This document shows, one piece after another, positions 13,855 to 26,124 of a DNA stretch of 64,000 nt. The position numbers and the translations under genes are program-made. Source of the DNA: Homarus americanus (Eukaryota; Arthropoda; Malacostraca; Decapoda; Nephropidae); NCBI RefSeq assembly GCF_018991925.1, contig NW_024751782.1, positions 160,001 to 224,000 of the forward strand, in the 5' to 3' direction. The notes beneath the pieces are model-generated. The model was not told the DNA's origin. It ran no database searches and saw only the letters and a program-made list of their open reading frames with translations. Each line of letters starts with the position of its first letter. Position 1 is the first letter of the stretch.

Positions 13855-14035
13855 GGGGAGTGGATGGGATAGGGAGAGAACAGGAGGGGGATGGGAAAGA
13901 GAAGGGGAGGGTGGGGGTACTGAGAGAACAGGAGGGGGGAAATGGGAAAGGGAAGTGGAGGGCAGGGGTGGGGAGAGAACAGGAGGGGGGAGATGGGAAA
14001 GGGAAGAGGTGGGTGGGGGAGGGGGGTCGGCTATT
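13855..14035. repeat. Purine-rich repeat, about 3 copies
   Basis: A GAGAACAGGAGGGGG-ATGGGAAAG unit of roughly 50 bases is repeated three times. G-runs make it a possible quadruplex or triplex former. Confidence 0.8.
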
Positions 14036-14206
14036 ATGGGGACTGGACGTGGCAATCAGCCGCTATTGAAAATCCTCAAAATTGAGTTGGACCCCTGCGA
14101 GAACAACATTAAAAATATATGACCACTATTGGCAAACAGGAATTATAAATAAAGATTTTATTTTATTTTTGTATTATTTCTGGAGGGAAACCCGGAAGAG
14201 TGATAT

Positions 14207-14248
<42 letters not shown>
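14207..14248. repeat. (TG)n microsatellite
   Basis: About 21 TG units. Confidence 0.95.
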
Positions 14249-14249
<1 letters not shown>

Positions 14250-14329
14250 ATAATGTGGTCCTCATAAAACTGGAACCTCATGACCTCATTACCACCTCAT
14301 GTTTACTTCCCCGTCACATCACTCCCTAT

Positions 14330-14475
14330 GCTCCCACCCACCTTCCTTATGCTCCCACCAACCCTCCTTATGCTCCCACCCACCCTCCTTATGCTCCCAC
14401 CCACCCTCCTTATGCTCCCACCCACCCTCCTTATGCTCCCACCCACCCCCCTTATGCTCCCACCCATACTCCTTT
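14330..14475. repeat. 21-bp CTTATGCTCCCACCCACCCTC minisatellite
   Basis: About seven copies. The unit length is divisible by three, so all frames give periodic peptides that are not genes. Confidence 0.9.
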
Positions 14476-14519
14476 GGTTTCCATCCCCATCATAACCTCA
14501 CACTTCTGATGCTGTCTTA

Positions 14520-15605
14520 TCCCACTCCTCTATTCTGACTTTTCTTCTTCTCCGTATCTTCTTTTCTTCTATTCCACTTTCTTCTTTCTTCCCCTTTCTT
14601 CTCTTTTCTTATTATTCTTCTTCTCTTCCCTCTTCCTCTCTCTAATTTCCTTTTTATCCCTCTTTTCCCCGCCTTTCCTCTTCACTCCTCTCCTCCAACT
14701 TCACTTCTTCTCTTCGTCCTCCTTGCATTTTCCTCTCCCTCCCTCCAGCCTTCCCTTCCCTTCACTCTCAAACCATTTCCAGTTCCTTACCGCTTCTCCT
14801 TCCCACCACCGATTCTCCCTTCTCTCCCTCCCTTCCTTTCACTCTTTCACCCCCTTTCCCTTACTCTCCCACCCCATGCACCCTTTAGTATCACCGCTTC
14901 ATCCCTCCCTTCCCCCTCACTCTCCACCCACTCCATTGCCTCCCCCCCACCACAAACCCATCCCCCAATAAGTCGCCAGCACCGTGATAGCGAGGTTCGT
15001 CGTTCTTGCCGTCATATTCGTGAAAAGATCGTTTTTTGTACCCCAGCCACAGAGAACACCAGTCGGAGATGTTGGCCAAGTTTCCAGTCTCCTCTCTTTC
15101 TTTCGTACTTTTTTCTTCGTTTTTTCCTTATTTTATATTTTGTTTTTAGGCTGTGTCTTCATCGTGGTCTCTCTCTCTCTCTCATCTTTTTTCTTTTTAC
15201 ACACCTTGGCATCATTCATTCCCTTTGCTCTTTACTGTCTTCACTATCTCCATTTTCTCTACTCCATCATCATTTTTCTCTCATTATTTTCTGAAGTTTT
15301 AATTCCTCCCTCATTTATCCCTGTCGTCTCTCTCCATCCCGTCTTCCCTTTATTTTTTTCTTTCTTGTCTTTTCTTCTCTTTGTTCTATTCCATTTTCCT
15401 CTCTCACTCTCTCTCTCTCTCTCTCTCTCCACACTTACCCCTTCCCTTCCCCTCCTCACCCACACCTCTCCCTTACTCCCTCCCTCTCCTTTTCCCCCCA
15501 CACCTCTCTTCTTCCTCCTTACCCATATCCTTTCTTCCCTCTCTCACTCACTTCCTCTCCTCTCCCCATATCCCTCCTCTCCCCCCTTACCCCTCACTAT
15601 CCTAG
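14520..15605. other. Long pyrimidine-rich tract
   Basis: Irregular C/T-rich DNA with a CT microsatellite at 15405-15429. A short non-pyrimidine island lies at about 14970-15085. The tract ends in the acceptor of the candidate exon at 15609. Confidence 0.8.
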
Positions 15606-15608
15606 CAG

Positions 15609-15758
15609 CAGAAGCAGCCTGGGGAACTCATCGACATCACCTCAGCCCCAATACAAAAAAATGGACAACTATTTATTATGGACTCTGACGCAGCTGGTGA
15701 AAGAGACGCGGCCGATGGAATGTTGTTGTTATTGGCAGTACTGTTTTGTTTTAGTTAA
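15609..15758 (+). CDS. Candidate terminal exon with GPI-anchor-like C-terminus
   Basis: A very long pyrimidine tract ends in CCTAGCAG, after which 49 codons run to TAA at 15756-15758. The peptide starts QKQPGELIDITSAP. It contains a run of small and charged residues (DSDAAGERDAADG), then ends in the hydrophobic LLLLAVLFCFS. A small-residue site, short spacer and terminal hydrophobic run with nothing after it is the pattern of a GPI-attachment signal, which many arthropod Ig cell-surface proteins use. It would suit the Ig gene upstream. However, it starts in phase 0 while the last Ig exon leaves in phase 1, so at least one exon must lie between. The other two frames also stay open for some way, so chance remains possible. 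Confidence 0.35.
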   Translation, partial: QKQPGELIDITSAPIQKNGQLFIMDSDAAGERDAADGMLLLLAVLFCFS

Positions 15759-15833
15759 TCAAGATAATAGGTTTATGAGGGATACCGGAAGTAAGTTATA
15801 GGTTTATAATGGTGTATACACGGAGTAAGAGCT

Positions 15834-15893
15834 GTGTGTGTGTGTGTGTGTGTGTTTCTTCTGACCATCCCGTGTGCGTGTGGAAGGGCTAGC

Positions 15894-15950
<57 letters not shown>
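15834..15950. repeat. (TG)n and (AG)n microsatellites
   Basis: A TG tract at 15834-15855 and an AG tract at about 15898-15950. Confidence 0.95.
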
Positions 15951-15953
<3 letters not shown>

Positions 15954-15959
15954 ATACTG

Positions 15960-17407
15960 TAGGTTTTCATTTTGAGTTGAAAGGCGAAACGCATGTTTTC
16001 CTCCGTTATAATTAGGTCTGGAATTATTTCAGGATGCAATGATATGTGTCAAACTCAGCGCTTTAACAGTGTCGTTAGTTATCGTGATATTTAGAGGCGC
16101 GTGATGAAACAGACGTACTTGAACAGCGAAATGAATTGTGTTTCTTGTTTTACGTTCCCATTTTTCAACTTGACTGATTATTAATACAACTAGAATGATT
16201 TTTTTAGCAAGGGAACAATTGCTAATCTTTAATCGCAATAGTGACCAGCGGCTGCAATAGTCAACCACCTACACACGCCCCTCATGAGTCCAATTAGTTA
16301 GTTTTCAATTTCTTCTTGACACATTATCATATATTATCTTTTAGACTGTGATAAAAAAAGAGACTGTCAAGAGCGTTCACATTAAATTGCGTGTGTTAGT
16401 CAGTCTCTGGGTTGGTCGTGTTCATCACCATAGCATCATCTTCGTGTCTAGGGAATTATCATCATTAAACACAAGTAACAGAAGGATTAAAATCGTGACT
16501 TATCTGTAAGAGACCTTTGGAGAGTTTCTTTTTTACCAATCACATTCTGAGGATCATTTCTACATTATGACTTAAGAATGTCTCTCCTTATTACCCGAAG
16601 CCGAAAGCTGAAAGTCGTTTTCTTCTTGCAAACGCGCATGAGAGCCCCTCTGGACCAATCACAGCTCGAGTTGTGTTCCCGCTATATTTTTCCCGCCATA
16701 ACCGGTGGTCGGTGGCGCGTACTCGGCAATGAGTTATGGCCAGTAATATCCATACCATCTCTCCCGTGTCCCACCCTGCCTCTCTCTCTCTTTCCTTCTG
16801 TTTGTCTTTTTTTATTTACAGTTTAAAGGCGGTTGACGTCGACCATTAGTCTACTGCCTCTTATGCTCGGCGGATTTTACTGTACCTTCTGTGTAATATA
16901 TTTAAAATCTTTTCGGCATGCCTGTGTTTTTCTCTCTCTCAAGATAAATTATTCTTAAAATTCTTTACTATCCTGTATTTTGTTTTGGAAAATATAACTC
17001 CTTTTACTTTTTTCTGTTCTTTATTTTGATTTTCCCGTCTGCCTCTTTATTACCCCTCCTTCATTCTTATTCCCATTACCTTTTTTACTCTCTCCCTCCT
17101 TCCAGTCCTCCTCTCTTTGGCTCTCCGTCTTCTCTCCTCAGCACACCATCCACGTCCGTAAGCTGTGAGGGCAAAAGTTCTCCAACCAGTGATCTTGGCC
17201 GTCGAGTAGGCGCTATGGTCTGTGTTTACGTAAGATTGCGCCTGGTAAACACTGCTCTTCCTGCCAATATATGGAAATCTTGCGGCATCATTTACATGTA
17301 GCAAATATTTTGTTAGGAAACTCGGAAAATATTCGTTGATCTTTATGTATACTGGGTGTATTTTTTCCCGAATTTACGGTGTGTATAAACCACAAAAAAT
17401 ATGAGTC
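15960..17407. other. Unique non-coding sequence
   Basis: No exon supported. A short pyrimidine-rich patch lies at 17030-17140. Confidence 0.5.
16530..16740. promoter_or_regulatory. CCAAT-box-containing promoter-like block
   Basis: Two CCAATCAC motifs at 16536 and 16655 precede a GC-richer block with TATATTTTTCCCGCC and GGTGGTCGGTGGCGCG. A promoter is possible but there is no associated coding exon, so the call is weak. Confidence 0.15.
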
Positions 17408-17655
<248 letters not shown>

Positions 17656-18475
17656 GGGGGATCTTTTTTGAGGTTGGTGCTGCTGCTACTGGTTACATTT
17701 TATACTATTCTGTAAATCAAGCGTCGGATAACAGTGTGAAATGGATCACTCCTTATTTTGTCAAGATAAATGTGTTTCCGCCCCTCTACTCGATACAGCA
17801 TGTTATTCAGCAAAATTCTAAAGTTACATTTGAAACTGCTTTAATCTTTAGGTCAAAACTCTCAATTTTAATTAATCTTGCGTGGTAAGGGAAATGTAGC
17901 CTTGATTAAACAACAGCTGTAACAAGGCCACCGTGATAAAATTTAACGAGAATAAATCTAAGAGATCACGGAACGTGTTTTGTTAGAGCTTTCCCTTTCA
18001 ACCTAGATCTTCAACTTAACTTAACCAACACTTTATTCTCTTATATATATAGTGGATTTTTTCCCTCTAAGTAAACAACCTTTCATGTGTACTGATACTT
18101 TACATGGATATATTTTTTTGGGGGGGGGGTTATCTTGAGGAAACAGATGGATAGGGATTAACACATTCAAACAGACAGAGAATTTATCGTGAGCTTTCTA
18201 TCGGGTATTACTTATCGGTGTGTAACTAACATATGTGGTGCGTAGGGACGATCACCACTGAGTCTATACAAACACACAGTCACATTTAGTATAATCCTTC
18301 CTGCTGAGTAAAATATTCAGAGAAAATGTATATTATGAAAGTTGTATGGATGGTAAAGGTCGGTTTTGGAGAGACTAAAGCAGAAAAAAATTATTATATC
18401 TTCACACTAAGTCAGTGAGTAAATAATGTGGAGGGGAGAAACGGGTCATTTGGCAAGTTAAGTTTGGCTAACACT

Positions 18476-18521
<46 letters not shown>

Positions 18522-19382
18522 TGATGTTAATTGTCGTGTAGCTAAGTGAAGGGTGTAAGAGGGATGAGAGAAGGGTGAAAGAGTGTAGGGGAGGTGACCA
18601 CGACGGGGGGAAGGGTGAGGGTATGTAAGGTGTTGTTCTGTACGGGGTGGTGATGACGAGAGAGAGCTTAGGTGGTGTGAGGAATGTGTGCAGTGAGTTT
18701 CCATTAGACGGTAGGTGATTACGCTGTCATGAGAAGTAAGATTCCCACCATTGTGCTTACTGTGTTAAGGAAAACTTACAAAAAATATGAATATTTGTTT
18801 TTTCCTAAATCGATTAAGTTTACGTGGAGTGTTTGTTCCCCTTTAGTTCACTGAGTATCTGTATTTGTTTACGCTTTGTTAGTTAGTTTGATTGTAGGAC
18901 ATTTGTGCAATACTGTCAAGGGTTTGGACTGACGCATGTTTTGAGTCAGTTGCTCATTTCTCACACCCCCCATTTTGTGTGTGTGTGTGTGTGTCTCCCA
19001 CGCATCGTTCAGTTGCTTATTATGTAGTCCACCAGAAGGGAGCATAAATTCTAAGCTTCGCTGCAAGTGTAATAAGACTCGCTTGAAGCATAATAAGACT
19101 CATTTCAACAGCAATAAGTCTTGCCTCGAGCATAATAACGCTCGTCACGCCACTTTTAGTCACTTAGTACATTGTGTAGTGAAAGAAGGATTCCACACCA
19201 GCCAGAATTATTAACCCTTCCTTCGTTGGTCGTAGCCATAGTTAGTCACGATCACAATTATAATGAAATACTGGGTAGTTACAGTATATCCAGGGTAAGT
19301 AAGGCTAATTGGTGTCTAATTGTTGACTTGGTATCAGTTTTAGTTCAGTTTATCCTCACGTTAAAGAATATGGGAGTCTATG
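17656..19382. other. Unique non-coding sequence with GA and GT tracts
   Basis: A GA microsatellite lies at 18479-18520 and a short GT tract at 18977-18993. A degenerate AATAAGACTCGCTT-like repeat of about 30 bases occurs four times at 19069-19143. No gene supported. Confidence 0.5.
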
Positions 19383-19790
19383 TAATAACCACACCGGGGA
19401 GAATAGTTATTAACCACACCGGGGAGAATAGTTATTAACCACACCGGGGAGAATAGTTATTAACCACACCGGGGAGAATAGTTATTAACCACACCGGGGA
19501 GGATAGTTATTAACCACACCGGGGAGAATAGTTATTAACCACATCGGGGAGGATAGTTATTAACCACACCGGGGAGGATAGTTATTAACCACACCGGGGA
19601 GAATAGTTATTAACCACACCGGGGAGAATAGTTATTAACCACACCGGGGAGAATAGTTATTAACCACACCGGGGAGAATAGTTATTAACCACACCGGGGA
19701 GGATAGTTATTAACCACACCGGGGAGGATAGTTATTAACCACACCGGGGAGAATATTTCTTAACCACACGGGGAGGATAGTTTTTAACCA
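19383..19790. repeat. 25-bp TTATTAACCACACCGGGGAG minisatellite, 16 copies
   Basis: Near-perfect head-to-tail units differ mainly at one site (GAATAG versus GGATAG). There are no spacers, so it is not a CRISPR array. Confidence 0.97.
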
Positions 19791-22600
19791 AGATTCCATC
19801 ATCCACAAAATTATAACTGGCTCGCATATATATTATTGTGAACCAAAACTGAGGAAAACGCGAAATTATATACTGTATAGTACGTACTGCATAGTGTATA
19901 TATGTAAGCAAGATTGGTTATCACAGCTGTCAGTGGCTGGCTAGGGGGGCTTGGCTGGGTTTGGTAATCAGGTTGGGAGAACCTTCATGTCATTATCTTG
20001 AATGGCATACGCTGTGGCATACACTGTGGCATACACTGGTATATTTAGTCATAATGTGGCATGGCTCAGAGCGGGGGTGCGTGCCTGGAGGTCAGTCGTA
20101 AATGCTAATGTGCTAAAAATAATATAATTTGTTTTACATTATTCCTCACTATTAATTTCAATCTGTATGTAATGTTATTATTCTAACTTACGAAACCTTT
20201 ATACAAACAGTTAACTAACATAGATGGCGGGAAGGAGACTGGGAGGGAGGCAAGTAATTACGTAATACAGCAAGGAATTACATTACATTAATTACTCTCT
20301 ACTTTATACGTAACAACTTGCATGACATACAATTAGTGCAGGACATTCTCTTTTGGAAAATATTTCATACATTATACAATTAATCAGTTGTTTCCCCTTG
20401 TTTAAGGTATATTTAATTAATGATTTATGTTACCGAAATATGTTTCGGACTGACTTGTTAAGATAGGTGGAGAGCGGAAGGGAAGACACGAACAAGCTCT
20501 CAGCTCTCATGAAAAATTTGCCCAGACAGAATTCTTCAACTGTAATTGAGTGAAAATGGCCTTGAACAACAACAGCAAAATCGAGTTATTTTCGAAATTT
20601 TGTGAAGGATGAGGGTGTAGGGCGGAGGAGGACCGTGCTAAACTGAACCCCGCCAAAAGTCTCCCTGTTCTCTAAAGGTTCCTGTTTACTTCCTAATACC
20701 GTGAACAGTGTCCACTAGTGAAATAAGTGTGAATATCTACACAGCTAAAAAACAAAACAAAAACAGTGGCTAATTTTTTCATTCCATATCTGGAGACATA
20801 ACACAACGTTCCTCAGGTTTCATTCTAACATGTCACCTTACAGAAGATTACCCTAGACCTGAAGAAATTATTTTGGGGGCCACCGGAAGACTCATAGTGG
20901 CCATAGGGACAGACACAAGGAGTGGAGGTAAATCTCCCTCAAACAGCCTACGTTGGGGAAATTTGCCTCCTGTAATGTCATGAAAGGCAGGATGACTGAC
21001 CTAGCTGAAATTTAACAAACATATTTTCCAGTTACAATGTTATCACGGAAATTATGCTTAAACTGAAGTGCCACCTCTTTTAATCACATACAAGTCAAAT
21101 TTAAACTTCAAGGTACAGCAATCAGACTCGTTACATCTGTGAGTCACTCCTTAAACCAACAATATGGAAGATAAAAATAAACAATACTTCAGTACGTTGT
21201 CGACCTTGTTGTTTTCAAAGTCCTGTTCACATGAAAAAAAAAATATACACAATATATCTCTGTTCTGAAGTTCTATCTGGCTGTTTTCGGGAATCCGGGT
21301 TTTGTGTCGAGACTCTTAGGCGTTTGGATCTTCGTCTCCTCTCGAATGGTTGATGTAAGGTTCGTTTTACTGTGATGACCAATTCATCAGCTTAGAACAC
21401 AGTATTTAGCTGGTATTAAGCTTTATAACCATAGCCCACCTCAGAGGCTCTTAAGGTTGGTTTGAGAATCTTTACATCTTGTGAGTCCTGGCAATGGTTA
21501 GAGCTGATTTTTCTTTTTGAACCATTATGAAATTACTGGAAATTATATTACATCAATATATATATATATTAAAATAAGTAAGACACTTATAATAATTGAT
21601 ATAACCTACACGATGTCTATCCGTGTGGAGTTATGTCGTTGAATATGTTAATGTGGGTGTATATAATGTATACCTAAAACTACCTATTCCTTGTCGGCTT
21701 GATTGAAGAATCCTTTCTAGAATTTCTTGAAAATGTGAAATTGTTGCCGCAATCCCGTAGACTTGCATGTGTCACTCACAGGAGACACAGCTGATGCTAA
21801 GGCAGGTGACTGGGTCAATGTCCACGAAAATCCTGAGTACAGCAAACTGCTGTTCCCTGTCAGTGAACTCAAGGACTGTGAGGTTCACTGGGTACACTAG
21901 TGCATAAACCACACCATACCCCAGAATGCTGAGACCATCTCTCGTGGTCGGAGATGTGTCATCACTAGGGGGGTGCTGATAACTAGGGGTTACTCACGCC
22001 ACACGAAAGAATTTGTTGAGAGGATGTTGATTGATGAGTAGTCACAACAACTGTTGTCACGTACTGTCACACCCTGGGCAGTGAACGAATCACTTGCAGA
22101 AACTAATGTTCACTTCAGCTCACAGGATTGTTGCCATAATTCAGCAACTATTAATAACTCAGTATTGGTTATCGATATAAAAAAAGGATTTTGTACAACA
22201 TCTTTGGATGACAAAATAAAAATCACTCAACGTATAACGTCTCACTACGGGATATTATAATACACTTTGGAAGAGTATAACACGTCACTGTTTTTTGTTT
22301 TTCTGTTTTCGTAAAACACTTATGACTTGTTATGTAGAATGTGCTGACACCTTATGAACTGGCCCTTTAACCGTTTATTCCTTCTGGGTTAATGAGGCTG
22401 GAACATGGGGCTTTAGTAGTGAAACCCAATTGTCTGTTCTCTATTTATTGAGGAATTATCTCATATACAGTTCCAAGTGTATATCACCGTAACTTAATCA
22501 CTGTAGCTATGAGTGTTAAGATGAGGACGGAGGCTCTATTAAAGAGCTCTTATAAATACGTCCGGTTGGTGTGAGGTGTTGAGTGACAATCCCTATAATA
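19791..22600. other. Unique, AT-rich non-coding sequence
   Basis: About 2.8 kb without long repeats. The only exon-like segment noted is 20844-20927. Short GGCATACACTGT repeats lie at 20008-20040. Confidence 0.5.
20844..20927 (+). CDS. Weak candidate internal exon, 84 nt
   Basis: A segment between an acceptor (CACCTTACAG) and a donor (GGAG then GTAAAT) is open in one frame only, giving DYPRPEEIILG followed by LIVAIGTDTRSG. It is symmetric (phase 1 in and out) and uses balanced codons. It resembles coding sequence, but a 27-codon open frame between plausible splice sites can arise by chance in a window this size. No family is recognised. Confidence 0.2.
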
Positions 22601-22603
22601 CCC

Positions 22604-22681
22604 GTCGAGGGAGAACGCTAATATACGTCCTCCCTCGAGGGAAGACGGAGCCATCCACGATGGCTCTCAATAACGTCTTCC
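22604..22681. repeat. Nested inverted repeats (hairpin cluster)
   Basis: TCGAGGGAGAACG (22605-22617) pairs with CGTCCTCCCTCGA (22626-22638), one mismatch. The latter half is itself in a palindrome with GAGGGAAGACG (22637-22647). GGAAGACG (22640-22647) pairs with CGTCTTCC (22674-22681) around an inner stem GAGCCATC-CAC-GATGGCTC (22648-22666). The pairings are mutually exclusive. Confidence 0.75.
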
Positions 22682-23480
22682 TGTAATGAGACAAAACTCA
22701 CCAGAAGAAGATATTACATATAGACAGAATATTTATAGTAGAAGGAATGTAAAGAGAGGAAAAGCTTGGTAACGTGGCTGGTTAGTTATTTACACTGTCA
22801 ATACACTTATCTTATCTCATATGTCAATACACATATATTACGTATAACGTAGTACGTTCTTAAGAAACAACTTGTTAAACACCACTTCGATACAACTATT
22901 TATTAGTTCACTCAATGACACGGACACATCAATATCAATATTATATCAGAGTTCTTAACACATTATTTTTACGTTACTCGACACTGACTCCGACACAAAC
23001 ATGAAAGGAATACACTTCCCACAGTAGGTATCTCACTCTAGGGATAGTTCTGACAAGACTCACATGTAACCTGACGTAGGCCCAGTGGGTGCTGGCCGGG
23101 CTGCCTCCTTTTGGGAGACTCTGCTTAGCTGGTGACGCCGGGTCTCCCCCCTGACCTGGGGAGGGAACGAGCGTGACTCTGTGCGAGTGAGCAGAAAGAC
23201 GACCCGGACGGGAGAGAGGATGACCAGAGTGACAGAATGACAATCTGCCAAATATCCTGAATGAGGAATGCCCTCGTGGGCAGGACTGCAGGTCCTTTAT
23301 ATGGGCCCTCAACAGCCGGCGTTTTGACCTCTGCCAATTAACACTAAACTGGTTAGATCTGGACAGCTGTGTTGAGGTGTGGTCATGCCCAGGTGTGTCT
23401 TAGGTGTGGTTGTAGGTCACCCGGCTAACTCCAGTCATTAGCGGGTGAGGTCAGGTCCCTTGGGTCTTGACCTGGGGGTG
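22682..23480 (-). mobile_element. Possible solo LTR or minus-strand promoter block
   Basis: Read on the minus strand, a GC-rich segment carries a TATA box (CATATAAAGG, plus positions 23294-23303). About 390 bases downstream lies AATAAA (22899-22904), in the order expected of U3-R-U5. Candidate ends read TGACACACC (minus start near 23480) and TCATTACA (minus end near 22682). No target duplication, primer-binding site or pol remnant was found, so a cellular promoter with an unidentified first exon is an alternative. Confidence 0.25.
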
Positions 23481-24034
23481 TGTCAACCTCGTATGTTGGG
23501 TACCACGAGGTCTGCAGTGTACTCGCTGTTATATGTGTTGCAATTCTCTGGGCTGTAAGCTATGGTCTGACATTCAATCATTACATTCCTCTCGTCAAGG
23601 ATATCAAACTACTGCCTCAAGAGGTGGCCAGAAAGCCGGCTACTTAATGCCTTTGCTCAGTACTAAGTGACACGACTTCCCATGGGCACACCTTATCACG
23701 TGCTCTCAACATGCTACCTCATAGCTAGTGGAAAGTTACAGAGGGTGATAGAGTATTTAAATCAAATGTAATTAACCCATTTATATAAATACTTCTGCCT
23801 ATAAGACAGGGTCTATTACATCGCTCGGTTACACCATCCAAGCTCCTCGAGGACTAAACTAAACTCCCAGAAAAACCCTATACATAAACCTAACCATGTT
23901 ACATGCATATGTGTGTAAACACTAAACTGGGGAAGCTGCGGTTGAACAGATACTCAAAACCTAGTCTGCAATGCTTTATGGAGAGTAGATTATGTACAAT
24001 GGCAAAATTGGATGATTCTGTCTTAAAAGACAAA
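23481..24034. other. Unique non-coding sequence
   Basis: No exon, RNA or repeat recognised. Confidence 0.5.
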
Positions 24035-24458
24035 CATTTGTAGTTTGAAAAGATGTGCCTATGACATCAATAAAATTATTATAAAACTATCACATTTGTG
24101 GTTTGAAAAGATGTGCCTATGACATCATTAAAATTAATATAAAACTATCATATTTGTAGTTTGAAAAGATGTGTCAATGACATCATTAAAATTATTATAA
24201 AACTATCACATTTGTAGTTTGAAAAGATGTGTCAATGACATCATTAAAATTAATATAAAACTATCACATTTGTAGTTTGAAAAGATGTGCCTATGACATC
24301 ATTAAAATTATTATAAAACTATCACATTTGTAGTTTGAAAAGATGTGTCAATGACATCATTAAAATTAATATAAAACTATCATATTTGTAGTTTGAAAAG
24401 ATGTGTCTATGGCATCATTAAAATTAATATAGAACTATCATATTTGTAGTTTTGTAAA
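24035..24458. repeat. 58-bp minisatellite, about 7.3 copies
   Basis: CATTTGTAGTTTGAAAAGAT starts recur every 58 bases from 24035 to 24441. AT-rich, with alternating ATTATTATA and ATTAATATA versions. Confidence 0.97.
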
Positions 24459-24644
24459 TTATTAACATTATTAACCTTCCTGGGAGAAAAAAATAAATGT
24501 CCGCATTTTCTATGTCTAAGGTTTGAAAAATTATTTGGATACAAACCAAAAAAATAACCTTGTCCATCCAGTTACAGTAAATTGATATAAATTATATTTA
24601 AAATAATTTAAGTATCAGTAGCTCAACAGGTGGAAAATAAATAC

Positions 24645-24647
<3 letters not shown>

Positions 24648-24720
<73 letters not shown>
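24648..24720. repeat. (ATT)n microsatellite
   Basis: About 24 ATT units. Confidence 0.97.
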
Positions 24721-25019
24721 TTGGTAGCAATAGTAGTACTAGTAGAGGCAATAATAGTACTTCTAGTTCAATTCTCCTCTAGTATAATTCTGTCTCTGTC
24801 ATCTCGTGTTAACAGTAGTTGAGTGACGGAGAACAATTTTAATTCGACAGTAATTAACATCCGTTCCCATTAACTTTCAGTGGCTCCCCACTGAGTCAAA
24901 TTTACATAGCTCTGATCAACATAATTCGTAATCACAGATCTGTCTATTTAATATTCATTTGGGCTAGAAGCGTGACATTAATCCAATAATGACTTTAGCG
25001 GCGGCCATACTGTATGTAC

Positions 25020-25260
25020 ATTCAGCTGGTGACGGAGCTCTATGTTTGTTTACCATTTGGCCAGTTCGTGTCAACAACAATCAGCTGTGACGTCAGGCCG
25101 CCGAAAATCTACTGTGAACCGCTGTGATTGGTCGCCCATTAATCAAACAGTTGAATCACCTTATTTGGTGTGTGTGACATTAAATTTGGGTGACGCCCGA
25201 GTAAACGAATCGAGATATTACAGTCACGAACGGTATTTGCCTCTCCGATAACTCTGTATG
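25020..25260. promoter_or_regulatory. Promoter-like block with palindromic CRE and CCAAT motif
   Basis: A perfect TGACGTCA (25088-25095) and an inverted CCAAT box (ATTGG, 25127-25131) lie in a CpG-containing stretch with GCGGCGGCCAT at about 25000. No coding exon was tied to it. Confidence 0.2.
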
Positions 25261-25312
25261 TAGATCTTCATTTGTTTCCCATTATAGTTAGTGAAGATAA
25301 GGAGCCGCTAGG

Positions 25313-25512
25313 TTATGGTGGTGGGAACAGTGGACGCCAGGCTGTGGTGGTGGGGATAGTGGACGCCAGGTTGTGGTGGTGGGGACAGTGGACGCCAGGC
25401 TGTGGTGGTGGGGATAGTGGACGCCAGGTTGTGGTGGTGGGGACAGTGGACGCCAGGCTGTGGTGGTGGGGACAGTGGACGCCAGGTTGTGGTGGTGGGG
25501 ACAGTGGACGCA
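25313..25512. repeat. 29-bp GTGGTGGTGGGGACAGTGG minisatellite
   Basis: About seven units, followed by ACGCCAGGCT or ACGCCAGGTT in alternation. Confidence 0.95.
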
Positions 25513-26086
25513 GTTTGGTGTTGTGGATATGAATGAGAATAGTTTTTCTGGCTAGGTTAGATATGAGGAGAGGGGCGAGAGGTAACAGTTGTCTTTTTAT
25601 GTCGTGTTTGGGGGAACATTTTCTTCAAACTTTTATGATTTAGTTAATCTTCAGTTGCTAAGAAACACAGCTTATTAAGGTATAATGCTTATCATCGTCA
25701 GCAGCAGTCTGACTTAAACCACTTTTTGGTCAAGACTTCCGCCATGCTTTCATAATACTGTCTTGAACCTTCTCTGGTCTTATAATACTCACTGATCTGT
25801 TTCTGAGCTTTATTGTTGTTATTTAGGCTATTATTGACCAAATAATAGACGAATATTATTCCTGTTTCTCACAATGAAGTTAATTTTGTATTAGGATGAA
25901 ACTGTAAACCTATATTGTAGATTTCAGTATGTGTCTTTGACGTGGTAACCCAGTATACTGCTCTTTTTTACTGCAACCATTTCACATCTCGTTTATTCAC
26001 CTGTCCCGTTTCCTTTACCATCAGGCCAGAAAAATGGACAATTTAGGTTTGACACACACGGGTCCTCACACATGTTATGGAGAGCT

Positions 26087-26124
<38 letters not shown>

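Larger units (their letters stand above)
11764..15608 (+). other. Probable intron(s) and repeats downstream of the Ig exons
   Basis: Contents are mostly unique DNA with a CTG5 tract (12105-12118), a GAT microsatellite, a G-rich three-copy repeat (13855-14035), a GT tract, a 21-bp array and then about 1 kb of pyrimidine-rich DNA. A second Ig-domain exon was looked for and not found. Confidence 0.5.

Noticed and set aside
14970..15090. Plus frame with membrane-like VIARFVVLAVIFV between pyrimidine tracts
   Set aside because: No usable donor follows and the minus strand is equally open; could not be tied to the Ig gene.
19383..19790. CRISPR-like appearance of regular short repeats (also 33009-33460 and 45935-46320)
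   Set aside because: Units are contiguous with no unique spacers and the genome is eukaryotic.
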